64,000 nucleotides of DNA from Arenibacter nanhaiticus (GCF_900141935.1 NZ_FQYX01000010.1:1-64000), one strand, 5' to 3'; positions 7,980 through 17,738 are shown, numbered from the stretch's first letter. Notes: a model not told the origin generated them from the letters alone. Made by a program: numbers and translations.

Positions 7980-8705
7980 TTAGGGTTTTATGTATTTACT
8001 GTTCCAAATGGAAGAATTGAAATTTTTTCCTTTCGCTACCCCGTAATACAGGCAGATAAAGGCCGTAGTTTTAAACATAAAAAAGAAGAGAATCCAGAAC
8101 TCAGGGGTGGTAAGGTTTTTGGTAAACAAGCCCGATGGAATAACCACGGTTAACAAATAGCTACAAGAGATGATGGTAACTAATAGGTTGGGGAAGTTTT
8201 TAAAGGGCCACATCATTAGTTTCCTAAGGGGGTGAAGGTCTGTTCCCCATTTGTGTATTAAGTAGTAGTAATCGTTCCCAATGGGTGCAAATAAAACAGG
8301 ATCGTCTCTGTCTTCTAGGATAAAGAGTTTGGAAGGAGCCAAGATTTTAAATCCCTTTAGTTCGGTATTGTGAAGTTTTTCCAGCCCTTTTATTTTGGAA
8401 ATAACCTCAGAAGGCAGTGGGCCTTTAAAATACCGAACGTCTAAAAACCGAAGCCTATAATTTATCGCTATTTTTTTAATATGGCTTATATGGTATATTT
8501 CTTTGGTGTCCAATAAATCGAACTTGAAGGAATTGGAGCTGCTATTGTTTTTGGAGCTTAGTGTGGCGCTAATTCTTTTTCGAATATCCTCGTCTTCGGA
8601 TAAAAGCTTATAAACCTCGGCAATGAGTTGTTGCGCCTGGTTTTCTTTCTCCTTCTCTTGGAAGAGCTTTTTCTGAATGTTGGTTTTCTCTAGTAGCATC
8701 ACCAT
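7980..8705 (-). CDS. Unknown protein with two C-terminal membrane segments
   Basis: A 241-aa protein that I do not recognise. Residues 1-60 are charged and helical (EKEKENQAQQLIAEVYKLL, possible coiled coil). The middle, about residues 60-165, is soluble and contains FNAPIGNDYYYLIHKWGTDLHP-like features around residue 140. Two hydrophobic segments follow (LLVTIISCSYLLTVVIPSGLF and FWILFFFMFKTTAFICLYYG), then a short charged tail. The arrangement suggests a cytoplasmic domain anchored by a C-terminal hairpin. A purine-rich AAGGAGGA about 10-12 nt before ATG 8705 is an unusually good Shine-Dalgarno for this phylum and supports that start. Confidence 0.65.
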   Translation of the reverse strand: MVMLLEKTNIQKKLFQEKEKENQAQQLIAEVYKLLSEDEDIRKRISATLSSKNNSSSNSFKFDLLDTKEIYHISHIKKIAINYRLRFLDVRYFKGPLPSEVISKIKGLEKLHNTELKGFKILAPSKLFILEDRDDPVLFAPIGNDYYYLIHKWGTDLHPLRKLMMWPFKNFPNLLVTIISCSYLLTVVIPSGLFTKNLTTPEFWILFFFMFKTTAFICLYYGVAKGKNFNSSIWNSKYIKP

Positions 8706-9136
8706 TTCAATTAGTCCTCCTTATAAAGTTAAGGAATTTCGGGTTTCTTTTCAATAGCGAGGCTATTAAAATTATAAAAGTTCGCTATTGCTGCTCCCTG
8801 TTATAATCTTAGCAGGGGAATGCTTTAAGTGATGAAAGCCGTTGTTGAATAATGAATACAATGAGTACTGTCGGTGGCGATTTAATTCAATAGGCAAACT
8901 CTAGTATAGTTAATTAACGCTATAAAAACGGCTTGTTAAAAGGCTTATTCCGTTCTGTTGTTGTGATCGAAAAAGGGGGGGGGAGAAGGCTATTTTAGTA
9001 TGCTGGAAGAGCAATTCTATAGGAAGTAGTAAATATATCCTTGGGAGTAAGGGGTGTATGGCCAAGGAAGGACGAAAACACTTATTTGAACGCCGGGTTG
9101 GGTTGTTAGGGGGTTACAGTGATAGATAGCGAATAA
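8706..9136. other. Gene-free stretch with a G9 tract
   Basis: No supportable ORF or RNA. It contains a run of nine G at 8975-8983, rare in this AT-rich genome, but nothing links it to a reading frame. The terminator of pheT follows at 9137-9196. Confidence 0.5.
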
Positions 9137-9196
9137 AAAAACCGTTATTTTCTCGGGACTGGCATTACTGCTGTTCGTAAAGAAATAACGGTTTTT
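9137..9196 (-). terminator. Terminator of pheT
   Basis: 14-bp perfect arms AAAAACCGTTATTT / AAATAACGGTTTTT around a 32-nt loop. The arms end in T-runs on both strands, so it can work in either direction; the nearest gene end is pheT, 42 bp away. Confidence 0.75.
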
Positions 9197-9237
9197 ATTT
9201 GTAATTTGTGTGGTTACAAACGATTGTGATGCACAAC

Positions 9238-11664
9238 TTACCTTAATTCGGCACCAAGGTCTGTAGCGTAACGCTGTTGTAACTTGTTCATAATCTTGTC
9301 TATTTTCTTGTCTGTCAGGGTGCCCTTTTCGTCTAATAATGTATAGCTTACGGCATAAGATTTTTTTCCTTGCGGCAAATTACTTCCAGTGTATACATCA
9401 AATAGATTGATATTGGTCAATAATTTCTTTTCCGTTTCTAAGGCGATATCGTAGATCTGTTTAAAGCTTACGTTTTCGTCTATCAATAAAGCAAAATCTC
9501 GTTTTACCTCAGGATATTTTGGAATTTCCTTAAATACAATTTCGGTATTAAGGATGGCATCCAAAATATTGTCCCAATTAAAATCGGCGTACAATACTTC
9601 TTGTTTGATATCGAATGCCTTTAAAATCGATTTCTTGATAACCCCTAAGCTTACAATTTCCTTTTTCGCGTATTTTAGGGTAATTCCTTCCGAGTAAATA
9701 TCTAGGGTAAGCGGTTGTGAGTTTAAGTGGTTGAGTCCTAAACGACTTAAGGCGTTTTCGGTAATAGCTTTTAAATAGAAGAAGTCCGATTTCTTAGGGG
9801 AATTCGTCCAGCTGTCTTCTAATCTGTTTCCTGTGATAAGAAGGCTTAGGTGTTTGTTCTCTATTCTTTTGCTATCATATTGATGGTAGGTTTTTCCAAA
9901 TTCGAAAAATTTCAAGTTTGGTTTTTTTCGATTGCTGTTGTATGCTATCGCTTCTAGGCCAGAAAACAGCATAGATTGCCTCATGACCGATAAATCTGTG
10001 CTAAGGGGATTTAGCATCACGACATTTTGTTCCGATTTAAAATCTTCGGAAAGTTCGGTATAGGCAGGTGATGTAAGACTGTTACATAATATTTCATTGA
10101 ATCCTTGAGCTGCCAAAAGGTTGCCAATGATGTTTTGAATCTTATAATCTTCGAATTTAGAAGTGGTGGCTACGGAAGCGTTTAATTTCTCCTTGAATTC
10201 TACATTGTTGTAGCCAAAAACCCTTAGGATTTCCTCAATAACATCGACTTCTCTTTGTACGTCTACCCTGTAAAAAGGAATGGAGAGTCCTAGACCCGAT
10301 TCGGTGATGTTTTTAACCTTAATATCCAAGGACGCTAAAATAGATTTTATCGTATCCTTAGGGATTTCCTGTCCAATTAACTTGTTGATCTTATCGAAGG
10401 TTAAGAATACATGGTAATCGTCTTTTTTCTTAGGATAGATGTCTACGATATCCGAAGTGATATCTCCACCGGTGATTTCGTGGATCAATAAGGCTGCCCG
10501 TTTAAGGCTGTACTCTACGTTGTCAATATCTATACCTCTCTCGAAACGGAAAGAAGCATCGGTATTAAGTCCGTGTCTTTTTGCAGTTTTACGAACAGAG
10601 ACCGGATTAAAGTAGGCACTTTCTAAAAATATGCTTTGGGTAAATTCGGTAACTCCAGAGTTTTCTCCTCCAAATACCCCTGCAATGCAAAGCGGTTTTT
10701 CGCTATCGCATATCATTAAATCTTCTTCGCTTAAAGTTCTCTCAATACCATCGAGAGTAGTGAACTTGGTGCCTTTTGGAAGGGTTTGAACTATTATTTT
10801 GTTATCCTTGATTTTTGCGGCATCAAAGGCATGTAGAGGTTGGCCTAATTCGTGTAACACGTAATTAGTAGCGTCTACTACGTTGTTTTTCGGTGTAATA
10901 CCTATAGAAAGCAATCTGTTTTTTAGCCAAGTTGGAGATGGCTGAACTACCATATTGCTAATGGTGATTCCAGAATACCTTGGCGCTAGCGTATTGTTTT
11001 TTACTTCAACATCTACTTTCAAGGATCTATTGGTGATATTGAAATGGGAAACTGGCGGTGTAATAAGTTCCTTAAGGATGTCTTTTTGTTTAAAACCTGC
11101 CTTTAAATCTCTGGCAACACCAAAATGACTCATGGCATCGGCTCTATTAGGAGTAAGGCCAATTTCAAAAACCTCGTCATTTTCGACCTCAAAAATTTCG
11201 GCACAAGGTGTTCCTGCCTTTAGCTTTTCATCTAAGACCATGATGCCATCATGACTTTCTCCAAGCCCTAATTCGACTTCGGAACAGATCATGCCAAAAC
11301 TTTCCTCTCCCCGGATCTTTCCCTTCTTAATGGTCCAAGCGTCACCTTCGGCCGTATATAGGGTAGTGCCTATAGTAGCCACTGGTACATTTTGTCCTGC
11401 AGCGATATTAGGGGCGCCACAGACGATTTGTAGAGGGGCTGGAAGACCTATATCTACAGTGGTTAATTTTAATTTATCGGCATTAGGGTGTTGTGCGCAG
11501 GTTAAAACATTCCCTACAACAATTCCCTTCAGTCCACCTTTTACGGATTCATAGGGAGTGATGCCTTCTACTTCTAAACCAAGGTCGGTTAAGAGTTCGG
11601 CGGTCTTGTTTGCATCCCAATCAATTTTTAAAAACTGTTTTAGCCAGTTGTAAGATATTTTCAT
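9238..11664 (-). CDS. pheT: Phenylalanyl-tRNA synthetase beta subunit
   Basis: 808 aa, the usual length. Order of domains: tRNA-binding OB fold (about 40-150, VGNVLTCAQHPNADKLKLT), B3/B4 editing domain (about 210-400, with the GGENSGVTE segment), B5 domain (about 410-485), the catalytic-like core (about 500-690) and the C-terminal anticodon-binding FDX-ACB domain (about 715-808, IPKYPEVKRDFALLIDENV). It charges tRNA-Phe together with PheS, which is not in this window. The subunits are therefore encoded apart here, as is common in Bacteroidota. Confidence 0.97.
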   Translation of the reverse strand: MKISYNWLKQFLKIDWDANKTAELLTDLGLEVEGITPYESVKGGLKGIVVGNVLTCAQHPNADKLKLTTVDIGLPAPLQIVCGAPNIAAGQNVPVATIGTTLYTAEGDAWTIKKGKIRGEESFGMICSEVELGLGESHDGIMVLDEKLKAGTPCAEIFEVENDEVFEIGLTPNRADAMSHFGVARDLKAGFKQKDILKELITPPVSHFNITNRSLKVDVEVKNNTLAPRYSGITISNMVVQPSPTWLKNRLLSIGITPKNNVVDATNYVLHELGQPLHAFDAAKIKDNKIIVQTLPKGTKFTTLDGIERTLSEEDLMICDSEKPLCIAGVFGGENSGVTEFTQSIFLESAYFNPVSVRKTAKRHGLNTDASFRFERGIDIDNVEYSLKRAALLIHEITGGDITSDIVDIYPKKKDDYHVFLTFDKINKLIGQEIPKDTIKSILASLDIKVKNITESGLGLSIPFYRVDVQREVDVIEEILRVFGYNNVEFKEKLNASVATTSKFEDYKIQNIIGNLLAAQGFNEILCNSLTSPAYTELSEDFKSEQNVVMLNPLSTDLSVMRQSMLFSGLEAIAYNSNRKKPNLKFFEFGKTYHQYDSKRIENKHLSLLITGNRLEDSWTNSPKKSDFFYLKAITENALSRLGLNHLNSQPLTLDIYSEGITLKYAKKEIVSLGVIKKSILKAFDIKQEVLYADFNWDNILDAILNTEIVFKEIPKYPEVKRDFALLIDENVSFKQIYDIALETEKKLLTNINLFDVYTGSNLPQGKKSYAVSYTLLDEKGTLTDKKIDKIMNKLQQRYATDLGAELR

Positions 11665-11800
11665 CGATAATTATTAGAGGGCTCAAAGATAAAACAATGC
11701 TATTAGACATTCAATAGGTAATAGGGCGAATTGTTCTATTTTTTATTCCATATAAAAAATTCAGCTTTATCTTTGGGGCTATTAATTAGTAAACATATCC

Positions 11801-13036
11801 ATGAAATATTTATTTACATTTTTTTTTCTTTCCTTTTTGATTTTATTGAACTCTTGTAATGAGAAAAATAATAAAGTATTGTCCCAAGGCATGTGGCTTG
11901 GAGAGTTAGAAGTTACAAAGGAGCAGAAACTTCCTTTTAATTTTAAGCTCGAAAAATCGCCCTTAGGTGCATATTCTATGTTTGTTTATAATGATGAGGA
12001 AACTATTGAAATAAATGAGATAGAAATTTCAGGAGACTCTATAGTAATTAAGATGCCAGTTTTTGAAAGCTATTTTTCTGGGAACTTTACGGAAAACAGT
12101 ATAATAGGCAATTTTATTAACGAGTCTTTAGGTCGAAATGTGGCATTTGAGGCAACTTTCGGAATCAAAGAACGCTTTGATAAAACAGGAAAACCGAGTC
12201 CGGGACAAAATATTTCGGGAGATTGGGAGGTTGTCTTCGGTCCAGGAACCATTGATAGTACCATGGCCAAAGGAATTTTTAAACAGCGCGGTGACCAAGT
12301 GACGGGTACCTTTAGAACCACTACCGGTGATTATAGATTTTTACAAGGAATACAATACGGTGATTCTGTGAGGCTATCTGCCTTTGATGGGGCCCATGCC
12401 TACTTATTTGCTGCCAAAATAACCGATAGTACTCTTAACGGAGTGTTCTATTCGGGGAATCATTTTAAAGAGCCTTTTACGGCGCAACGGAATGAAAACT
12501 TTGAGCTTCCAAGTGAAGATTCCCTTACCTTTTTAAAGGAAGGATACGAGAAATTTAATTTTGCCTTTCCTAATACCGACGATCAGATTGTTTCCTTGGA
12601 AGATGAAAACTTTAAAGACAAGGTGGTTGTTGTTCAGATTATGGGTACTTGGTGTCCTAATTGTTTGGATGAAACCATGTTTTTGGTAGACTTTATGGAA
12701 GAGCACCAAGAAGATGCTTTGGAAGTGGTAGCGCTGGCTTTTGAATACTCTAAGAGCAAGGAAATGGCTTTTAAGGCTATCAATAGGTTAAAGGAACGAG
12801 TAGGTATAAAATATCCCGTATTATTGGCGCAATACGGAAGTTCCAATAAAAATTTAGCGCAAGATAAATTACCGATGTTAAATCATATTTTATCGTACCC
12901 TACGACGCTTATTATCGACAAGTCTGGACAAGTAAGGAAAATATATACCGGCTTCAATGGCCCGGCTACCGGAGAGATTTATGAGAAATTTAAAACAGAT
13001 TTCCAAGGGGTTATCGCTAAGTTGTTAGAGGAATAA
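11801..13036 (+). CDS. TlpA-family thiol-disulfide oxidoreductase, lipoprotein
   Basis: 411 aa. Lipoprotein signal (LILLNSCNEKNN, Cys about residue 19), a long beta-rich N-terminal region (about 25-240), then a thioredoxin domain with GTWCPNC; the active-site cysteines are C285 and C288. SYPTTLIIDKSG carries the cis-proline loop. It should act in the periplasm as a thiol reductase or in redox maintenance. A TATCTTTG box at 11768-11775 fits a promoter 25 bp upstream of the ATG, though I find no -33 box at the right distance. Its 3' end, from about 12765, was copied in the tandem duplication described at 12765-13636; this copy is intact. Confidence 0.88.
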   Translation: MKYLFTFFFLSFLILLNSCNEKNNKVLSQGMWLGELEVTKEQKLPFNFKLEKSPLGAYSMFVYNDEETIEINEIEISGDSIVIKMPVFESYFSGNFTENSIIGNFINESLGRNVAFEATFGIKERFDKTGKPSPGQNISGDWEVVFGPGTIDSTMAKGIFKQRGDQVTGTFRTTTGDYRFLQGIQYGDSVRLSAFDGAHAYLFAAKITDSTLNGVFYSGNHFKEPFTAQRNENFELPSEDSLTFLKEGYEKFNFAFPNTDDQIVSLEDENFKDKVVVVQIMGTWCPNCLDETMFLVDFMEEHQEDALEVVALAFEYSKSKEMAFKAINRLKERVGIKYPVLLAQYGSSNKNLAQDKLPMLNHILSYPTTLIIDKSGQVRKIYTGFNGPATGEIYEKFKTDFQGVIAKLLEE

Positions 13037-13105
13037 AACCCTAAAAATCCGTTTTTATGATGATGGAAATATCGGGACGAAAGGTATCTGTTTAATAGTA
13101 GGTTT

Positions 13106-13197
13106 TCCTTATCCGATATTTTCATAATTATCATTAAAGTCATCGTCCCCGTCTATAAAGTTTTCAGGGATAAAATCTTCGACTTCTTCGGTGCCCT
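13106..13197 (-). pseudogene. Orphan 3' fragment of leuB
   Basis: Read leftward it gives GTEEVEDFIPENFIDGDDDF followed by NDNYENIG and a stop, against GTEEVGDFIAKNIIDSDDDF and NYNYENIGLGKSTII in intact LeuB. The stop is premature (TTA to TAA change). Only the last 30 or so codons exist, with no start. Confidence 0.88.
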
Positions 13198-13204
13198 AAG
13201 AGGA

Positions 13205-13478
13205 GGGAGTAGGCTTTTAAAGCTATCAATATACTGAAAGGGGTAGGGGCAAAATACTCAGGTTTTTTGTTGCAATACGGAATGTCCAAAAAAAATGAGC
13301 GCAAGATAAATTAACCATGTGAATGCATATTTTGTCGTGCCCTAGGACGTAGATTGTCGATAAGTCGTGACAGGTAAGGAAAAAATATACCGGCTTCAAT
13401 GGGGCGGCTACTGCAGAGATTTATGGGAAATTTAAAACGGATTTCCAAGGGCTTATCACTCCGTTATTAGAGGAATAA
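13205..13478 (+). pseudogene. Orphan 3' fragment of the TlpA-family gene
   Basis: Matches the final 88 or so codons of the intact gene at 11801-13036, e.g. AFKAIN at the start and FKTDFQG near the end. It has a 3-bp deletion, then a frameshift near 13295 that leads to a stop (TAA) in the former reading frame. The terminal LLEE-stop is still readable. No start codon or promoter. Confidence 0.88.
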
Positions 13479-13529
13479 AACCTTAAAAATCCGTTTTTAT
13501 GATGATGGAAATATCGGGACGGAAGGTAT

Positions 13530-14648
13530 CTATATAATGGTAGATTTTCCTAATCCGATATTTTCATAATTATAATTAAAGTCATCGTCGCTATCAATAA
13601 TGTTTTTAGCGATAAAATCTCCGACTTCTTCGGTACCGTATTTGCTATCTGGGTTCAGATCTACAGTAACAATGTTTTTGCGCAAGGCTTTCTTTACTGC
13701 GGCAACTATCGCACGGGCTTCTTCATCGAGACCTAAATGATTTAGCATCATGGCTGTAGAAAGAATAGAGGCAACCGGATTGGCAATGTTTTTCCCTTCA
13801 GCTTGTGGATAAGATCCGTGAAAAGGTTCAAACATAGCGTGTTCGTTCCCTATAGATGCCGATGGCAGTAAGCCTTTAGAGCCACAAATTGCACTTCCTT
13901 GATCAGATAAGATGTCTCCAAACATGTTTTCCGTAAGAATCACATCAAAATGGCTAGGGTCTAACATCATCTGCATCGCAGCATTGTCTACAAATAAAAA
14001 GTCGAGTTCCACTTCGGGATAACTTTCTCCTATTTTTGTAACCACTTTACGCCATAATCTAGAAGATTCCATAACGTTGGCCTTATCGACCAAGGTTAGT
14101 TTTTTTCTTCTGTTTTTTGCCGCTTTAAAGGCTAAATGCGCAATTCTGCTAATTTCTTTTTCTGAATACTCGCACAAGTCCGAGGCTACTGTTCCTTCTG
14201 GATTTAATTTTTTCTCGCCAAAATAAATACCACCCGTCAATTCCCTGTAAATAACGAAGTCCGTACCAAAAATAATATTCTTTTTTAGCGGAGATTTGTC
14301 GATCAGGGTAGGGAAAACTTTTACCGGTCTAATATTGGTAAAGAGTTTTAATTCTGTCCTTAACTGCAGCAAACCTTGTTCGGGCCTTATTTTTGCACTA
14401 GGGTTTTCATCGTATTTGAGGGTTCCAATTGCTCCAAATAATATAGCATCGGCTTCCGTGCAAAGCGCAATGGTTTCCTTGGGTAGGGGCGTGCCAAATT
14501 TATCCATAGCGGCAGCTCCTATTAATCCTTCGGTATAGGTAAAATGATGGTTGAAGGTCTCTTCAACTGCATGCAAACATTTTATAGACTGGCTGAGGAC
14601 TTCCGGACCTATGCCGTCACCACCCAAAAGAGCAATTTTTAGATTCAT
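13530..14648 (-). CDS. leuB: 3-isopropylmalate dehydrogenase
   Basis: 372 aa. Family signatures for Mg2+/NAD binding and catalysis are clear: LRTELKLFTNIRPVK, GGIYFGEK, the lysine in LVDKANVMESSRLWR, DNAAMQMMLDP and ENMFGDILSDQ, then EPFHGSYPQAEGKNIANP. It oxidatively decarboxylates 3-isopropylmalate in leucine synthesis. The start codon directly abuts the leuA stop codon (TAAATG), so the pair is an operon with probable translational coupling. leuC and leuD are not here. The last 35 codons are the parental copy of the fragment at 13106-13197. Confidence 0.96.
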   Translation of the reverse strand: MNLKIALLGGDGIGPEVLSQSIKCLHAVEETFNHHFTYTEGLIGAAAMDKFGTPLPKETIALCTEADAILFGAIGTLKYDENPSAKIRPEQGLLQLRTELKLFTNIRPVKVFPTLIDKSPLKKNIIFGTDFVIYRELTGGIYFGEKKLNPEGTVASDLCEYSEKEISRIAHLAFKAAKNRRKKLTLVDKANVMESSRLWRKVVTKIGESYPEVELDFLFVDNAAMQMMLDPSHFDVILTENMFGDILSDQGSAICGSKGLLPSASIGNEHAMFEPFHGSYPQAEGKNIANPVASILSTAMMLNHLGLDEEARAIVAAVKKALRKNIVTVDLNPDSKYGTEEVGDFIAKNIIDSDDDFNYNYENIGLGKSTII

Positions 14649-15821
14649 TTAAGCTGTAGTTTCAATTGTTATACCCGAGGCAACAATAATTTCATGAATA
14701 TCGTCATCTTGGATCTCTTTTTTTAGATCTGCAAATTTTAAAAACTCATCATAAACGGTATCCAATTGGATTTTTGTCAATTCATAACCAACATTTTTGG
14801 CTCTATAGGCCAAGGCAGCTCTACCGCTACGGGCAGTAAGAACTATAGAAGATTCGTTCACACCTACATCGGCAGGATCCATTATCTCGTAAGTTTCCCT
14901 GTTTTTTATAACGCCATCTTGGTGAATCCCAGAGCTATGCGCAAAAGCATTTGCTCCAACGATCGCCTTATTGGGCTGTACTAACATTCCCATTTTTTGA
15001 GAAACCATTTGGCTTGTATCGTACAACAACTTGCTGTTTACATTGGTGTCTAGGTTTAAGTAAGGATGTTGTCTTAAGATCATAACAACCTCTTCCAAGG
15101 CGGTGTTCCCAGCTCTTTCGCCAATACCATTAATGGTACATTCAATTTGTCGTGCACCATTGATAACCCCCGCAATAGAATTTGCCGTTGCCAACCCTAG
15201 GTCATTGTGACAATGACAAGAAAGGATAGCCTTGTGGATACCAGTTACATTTTCTTTTAAATACTTCATTTTAGCGCCGTATTCATCGGGTAAACAATAT
15301 CCTGTAGTATCAGGAATGTTCAGTACCGTTGCTCCCGCTTTTATAACAGCTTCGCAAACCCTAGCTAAAAACTCATTGTCTGTTCTACCAGCATCTTCGG
15401 CATAAAACTCTACATCTTCCACAAAAGTCTTGGCATACCTAACAGCCTCTACAGCTCGTTCGATAATAGCATCTTTATTGGAGTTGAATTTAAATTTAAT
15501 ATGCGATTCTGAGGTTCCAATTCCAGTGTGTATCCTAGGTTTTACAGCGTATTTTAAGGCTTCTGCGGCAACTTCAATATCTTTCTTAACCGCACGGGTC
15601 AGCCCACAAACGGTCGCGTTTTTAACGATTTTTGAAATTTCTTGTACAGAATTAAAGTCTCCAGGACTAGAAATAGGAAACCCTGCTTCAATAATATCTA
15701 CCCCTAATAGGTCTAACCTTTCGGCTATTACCAATTTTTGGGCAGTGTCTAATTTACAGCCAGGCACTTGTTCCCCATCCCTAAGTGTTGTATCAAATAT
15801 TTGTACCTTATCTTTACTCAT
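14649..15821 (-). CDS. leuA: 2-isopropylmalate synthase, short form without regulatory domain
   Basis: 390 aa. The HMGL-like TIM barrel is complete, with [14 protein letters not shown] near the N-terminus, metal ligands in [14 protein letters not shown] and the NGIGERAGN loop, followed by the HSSGIHQDG linker subdomain. The protein ends soon after, so the C-terminal leucine-binding dimer domain of the approximately 520-aa enzymes is missing. Product is 2-isopropylmalate, the first committed intermediate of leucine. A related Re-type citrate or homocitrate function is less likely given the leuB partner. The 147-bp gap to the divergent gene at 15969 must hold its promoter. Confidence 0.92.
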   Translation of the reverse strand: MSKDKVQIFDTTLRDGEQVPGCKLDTAQKLVIAERLDLLGVDIIEAGFPISSPGDFNSVQEISKIVKNATVCGLTRAVKKDIEVAAEALKYAVKPRIHTGIGTSESHIKFKFNSNKDAIIERAVEAVRYAKTFVEDVEFYAEDAGRTDNEFLARVCEAVIKAGATVLNIPDTTGYCLPDEYGAKMKYLKENVTGIHKAILSCHCHNDLGLATANSIAGVINGARQIECTINGIGERAGNTALEEVVMILRQHPYLNLDTNVNSKLLYDTSQMVSQKMGMLVQPNKAIVGANAFAHSSGIHQDGVIKNRETYEIMDPADVGVNESSIVLTARSGRAALAYRAKNVGYELTKIQLDTVYDEFLKFADLKKEIQDDDIHEIIVASGITIETTA

Positions 15822-15968
15822 TATAATTACGTAATTTTATGGACGCAATACGAATATAGTGCTACTAGGTTTGTTAGCCTGGTTCAGAAAAGGTTATTTA
15901 CAACGTTAAATAACTTTCACTACTATGTAAATAACTGAATATCAACAATATAAACCTTTTTTATTACG

Positions 15969-17513
15969 ATGACAAATGCACATAAAGATGCATTATTTGT
16001 ATTGGTTAAATCGCTTTCTAAGTCAGAAAAACGACAATTTAAATTATACGTTGGACGTTTGGGGGTGAATACCGATGCTAAATTTCTTGCTTTATTTAAT
16101 TTATTGGATAAGATTAAAGTTTATGACGAAAAGGTAATCCTAGAAAACGGGATCGTCAAGAAGGCTCAACTATCCAATCTTAAGGCACATTTATACAAAC
16201 AAATATTGGTAAGTCTTAGGCTTAACCCGGTAAATCAAAATATTAGGGTGCAGATTCGGGAGCAATTAGATTTTGCGACCATCCTGTACCAAAAAGGGCT
16301 CTATAAGCAGAGTCTCAAAATATTGGATAAGGCCAAATTGATCGCTATTGAAAATGAAGAAAAAAACGTAGCCTATGAGATAGTAGAATTCGAAAAGGTT
16401 ATTGAGACCCAATATATAACCCGTAGTATTCCCGATAGGGCAGACGAGCTTGCCTTACAAGCCAAAAAACTGTCGGCCCAAAACGTGATGACCAGTAAGT
16501 TATCCAATCTGTCCCTGCAATTGTACGGGCAGATGCTGAAGATAGGGTATGCAAGAAGCGACGAGGATATTAAGAGGATTCAGAAATATTTTAAGAAACA
16601 ATTGCCTAAATACAAAATAGAGGATTTAGGCTTTCGGGAAAAACTTTGGCTGTACAAGGCGCATCTGTGGTACAGTTTTTTAACCCAAGACTTTTTGTCC
16701 TGCTACAAATATTCCAGTAAATGGGTAGATCTTTTTTATGACAATAAAGAGATGATCAATTTAAATCCTGTTTTCTTCCTTAAGGCCAACAACTACTTGT
16801 TAGAATCCTTGTTTTTTGTAAAGTACAGCTCGCAGTTTAAAGAGACCTTGGAGAAGTTGGAGAAAATGGTCGAAAGCGAGGATTTTCCAAAAAACGATAA
16901 TATTTCCTCTCTAGGATTTCTTTACCTGACCTCCAACAAACTAAACCTTCATTTTTTAGAGGGTAATTTTGAAAAGGGATTGTATTTGGTGAAGATTGTA
17001 GAATACGGAATTAATAAGCACAAAGAAAGGATAGACGAACACCATATCATGGTGCTCTATTATAAAATTGCCTGTCTGTATTTTGGAATAGGGGATAATA
17101 AAACATGTATTCAATACCTAAAGCGCATCATCAATAACAAAAATCTTAAAATGCGAGAAGATTTAATGTGCTTTGCTCGAGTGTTAAGTTTAATCGCCCA
17201 TTATGAGGCGGGGATGGATTATCATTTAGAGGTGCAATTAAAAAGCACTTATAAATTTTTATTGAAAATGAACGACTTACATGCCGTTCAAAAAGAAATG
17301 ATTAAATTTTTAAGGCGTTTAGGGGATATTTTTCCTCATGAATTGCCCAATGAATTTCAGAAACTTTACGATCAATTAAAAAAATATGAAAACCACCCTT
17401 ACGAAAAACGTGCTTTTTTATATTTGGATATTATTTCTTGGCTAGAAAGCCATTTGCAAAACAGGCCAGTTTCGGAAATCATTAAAGAGAAGGCTTTGGC
17501 GCTTACCCGATAG
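15969..17513 (+). CDS. Large all-helical protein of unknown function
   Basis: 514 aa, no signal peptide or membrane segment. The N-terminus KSLSKSEKRQFKLYVGRLG is distinctive, and I recall similar proteins of about 500 aa in Flavobacteriaceae without an assigned role. The whole chain looks helical with TPR-like spacing (for example LYQKGLYKQSLKILDKAK, then YYKIACLYFGIGDNKTCIQYL), which suggests a protein-protein interaction scaffold. It is divergently transcribed from leuA and followed by a terminator, so it forms its own unit. Confidence 0.7.
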   Translation: MTNAHKDALFVLVKSLSKSEKRQFKLYVGRLGVNTDAKFLALFNLLDKIKVYDEKVILENGIVKKAQLSNLKAHLYKQILVSLRLNPVNQNIRVQIREQLDFATILYQKGLYKQSLKILDKAKLIAIENEEKNVAYEIVEFEKVIETQYITRSIPDRADELALQAKKLSAQNVMTSKLSNLSLQLYGQMLKIGYARSDEDIKRIQKYFKKQLPKYKIEDLGFREKLWLYKAHLWYSFLTQDFLSCYKYSSKWVDLFYDNKEMINLNPVFFLKANNYLLESLFFVKYSSQFKETLEKLEKMVESEDFPKNDNISSLGFLYLTSNKLNLHFLEGNFEKGLYLVKIVEYGINKHKERIDEHHIMVLYYKIACLYFGIGDNKTCIQYLKRIINNKNLKMREDLMCFARVLSLIAHYEAGMDYHLEVQLKSTYKFLLKMNDLHAVQKEMIKFLRRLGDIFPHELPNEFQKLYDQLKKYENHPYEKRAFLYLDIISWLESHLQNRPVSEIIKEKALALTR

Positions 17514-17598
17514 AGTGACTGATACAAGTGACAGTTAAGGGTTGGTTTTTTAAAAAGTGTTATAAAAGATGGCTGCTTAGCGGTTTTTTTATTATTAC

Positions 17599-17654
17599 GA
17601 AAGCCTTGGGCGCGAATGTGTACTTACAATATCATCCAAGGCTTTCTTTATTTT
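17599..17654 (+). terminator. Terminator after the helical-repeat gene
   Basis: 11-bp perfect arms GAAAGCCTTGG / CCAAGGCTTTC, loop 26 nt, followed by TTTATTTT. Confidence 0.75.
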
Positions 17655-17738
17655 GGCCATAATTAAGAGCATACATGCTTACTTTTCTCTAAAACCAAAG
17701 GAGGAAAAGGGCGTTAAAAATATAGGATGCGTTTAGCC

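Larger units (their letters stand above)
12765..13636. repeat. Ancient tandem duplication (about 440 bp, two units)
   Basis: Unit 1 (about 12765-13197) and unit 2 (about 13205-13636) align along their length with an offset of 442-446 bp. Each unit holds, in order, the 3' end of the TlpA gene (+), the same intergenic stretch (CCGTTTTTATGATGATGG in both) and the 3' end of leuB (-). Because of the tandem arrangement, the outer gene ends belong to the intact genes and the two inner ends are orphan fragments. Units differ by scattered substitutions and small indels, so the event is not recent. Confidence 0.9.

Noticed and set aside
7902-8153. 83-aa rightward frame
   Set aside because: Lies opposite the better-supported leftward 241-aa gene at 7980-8705.
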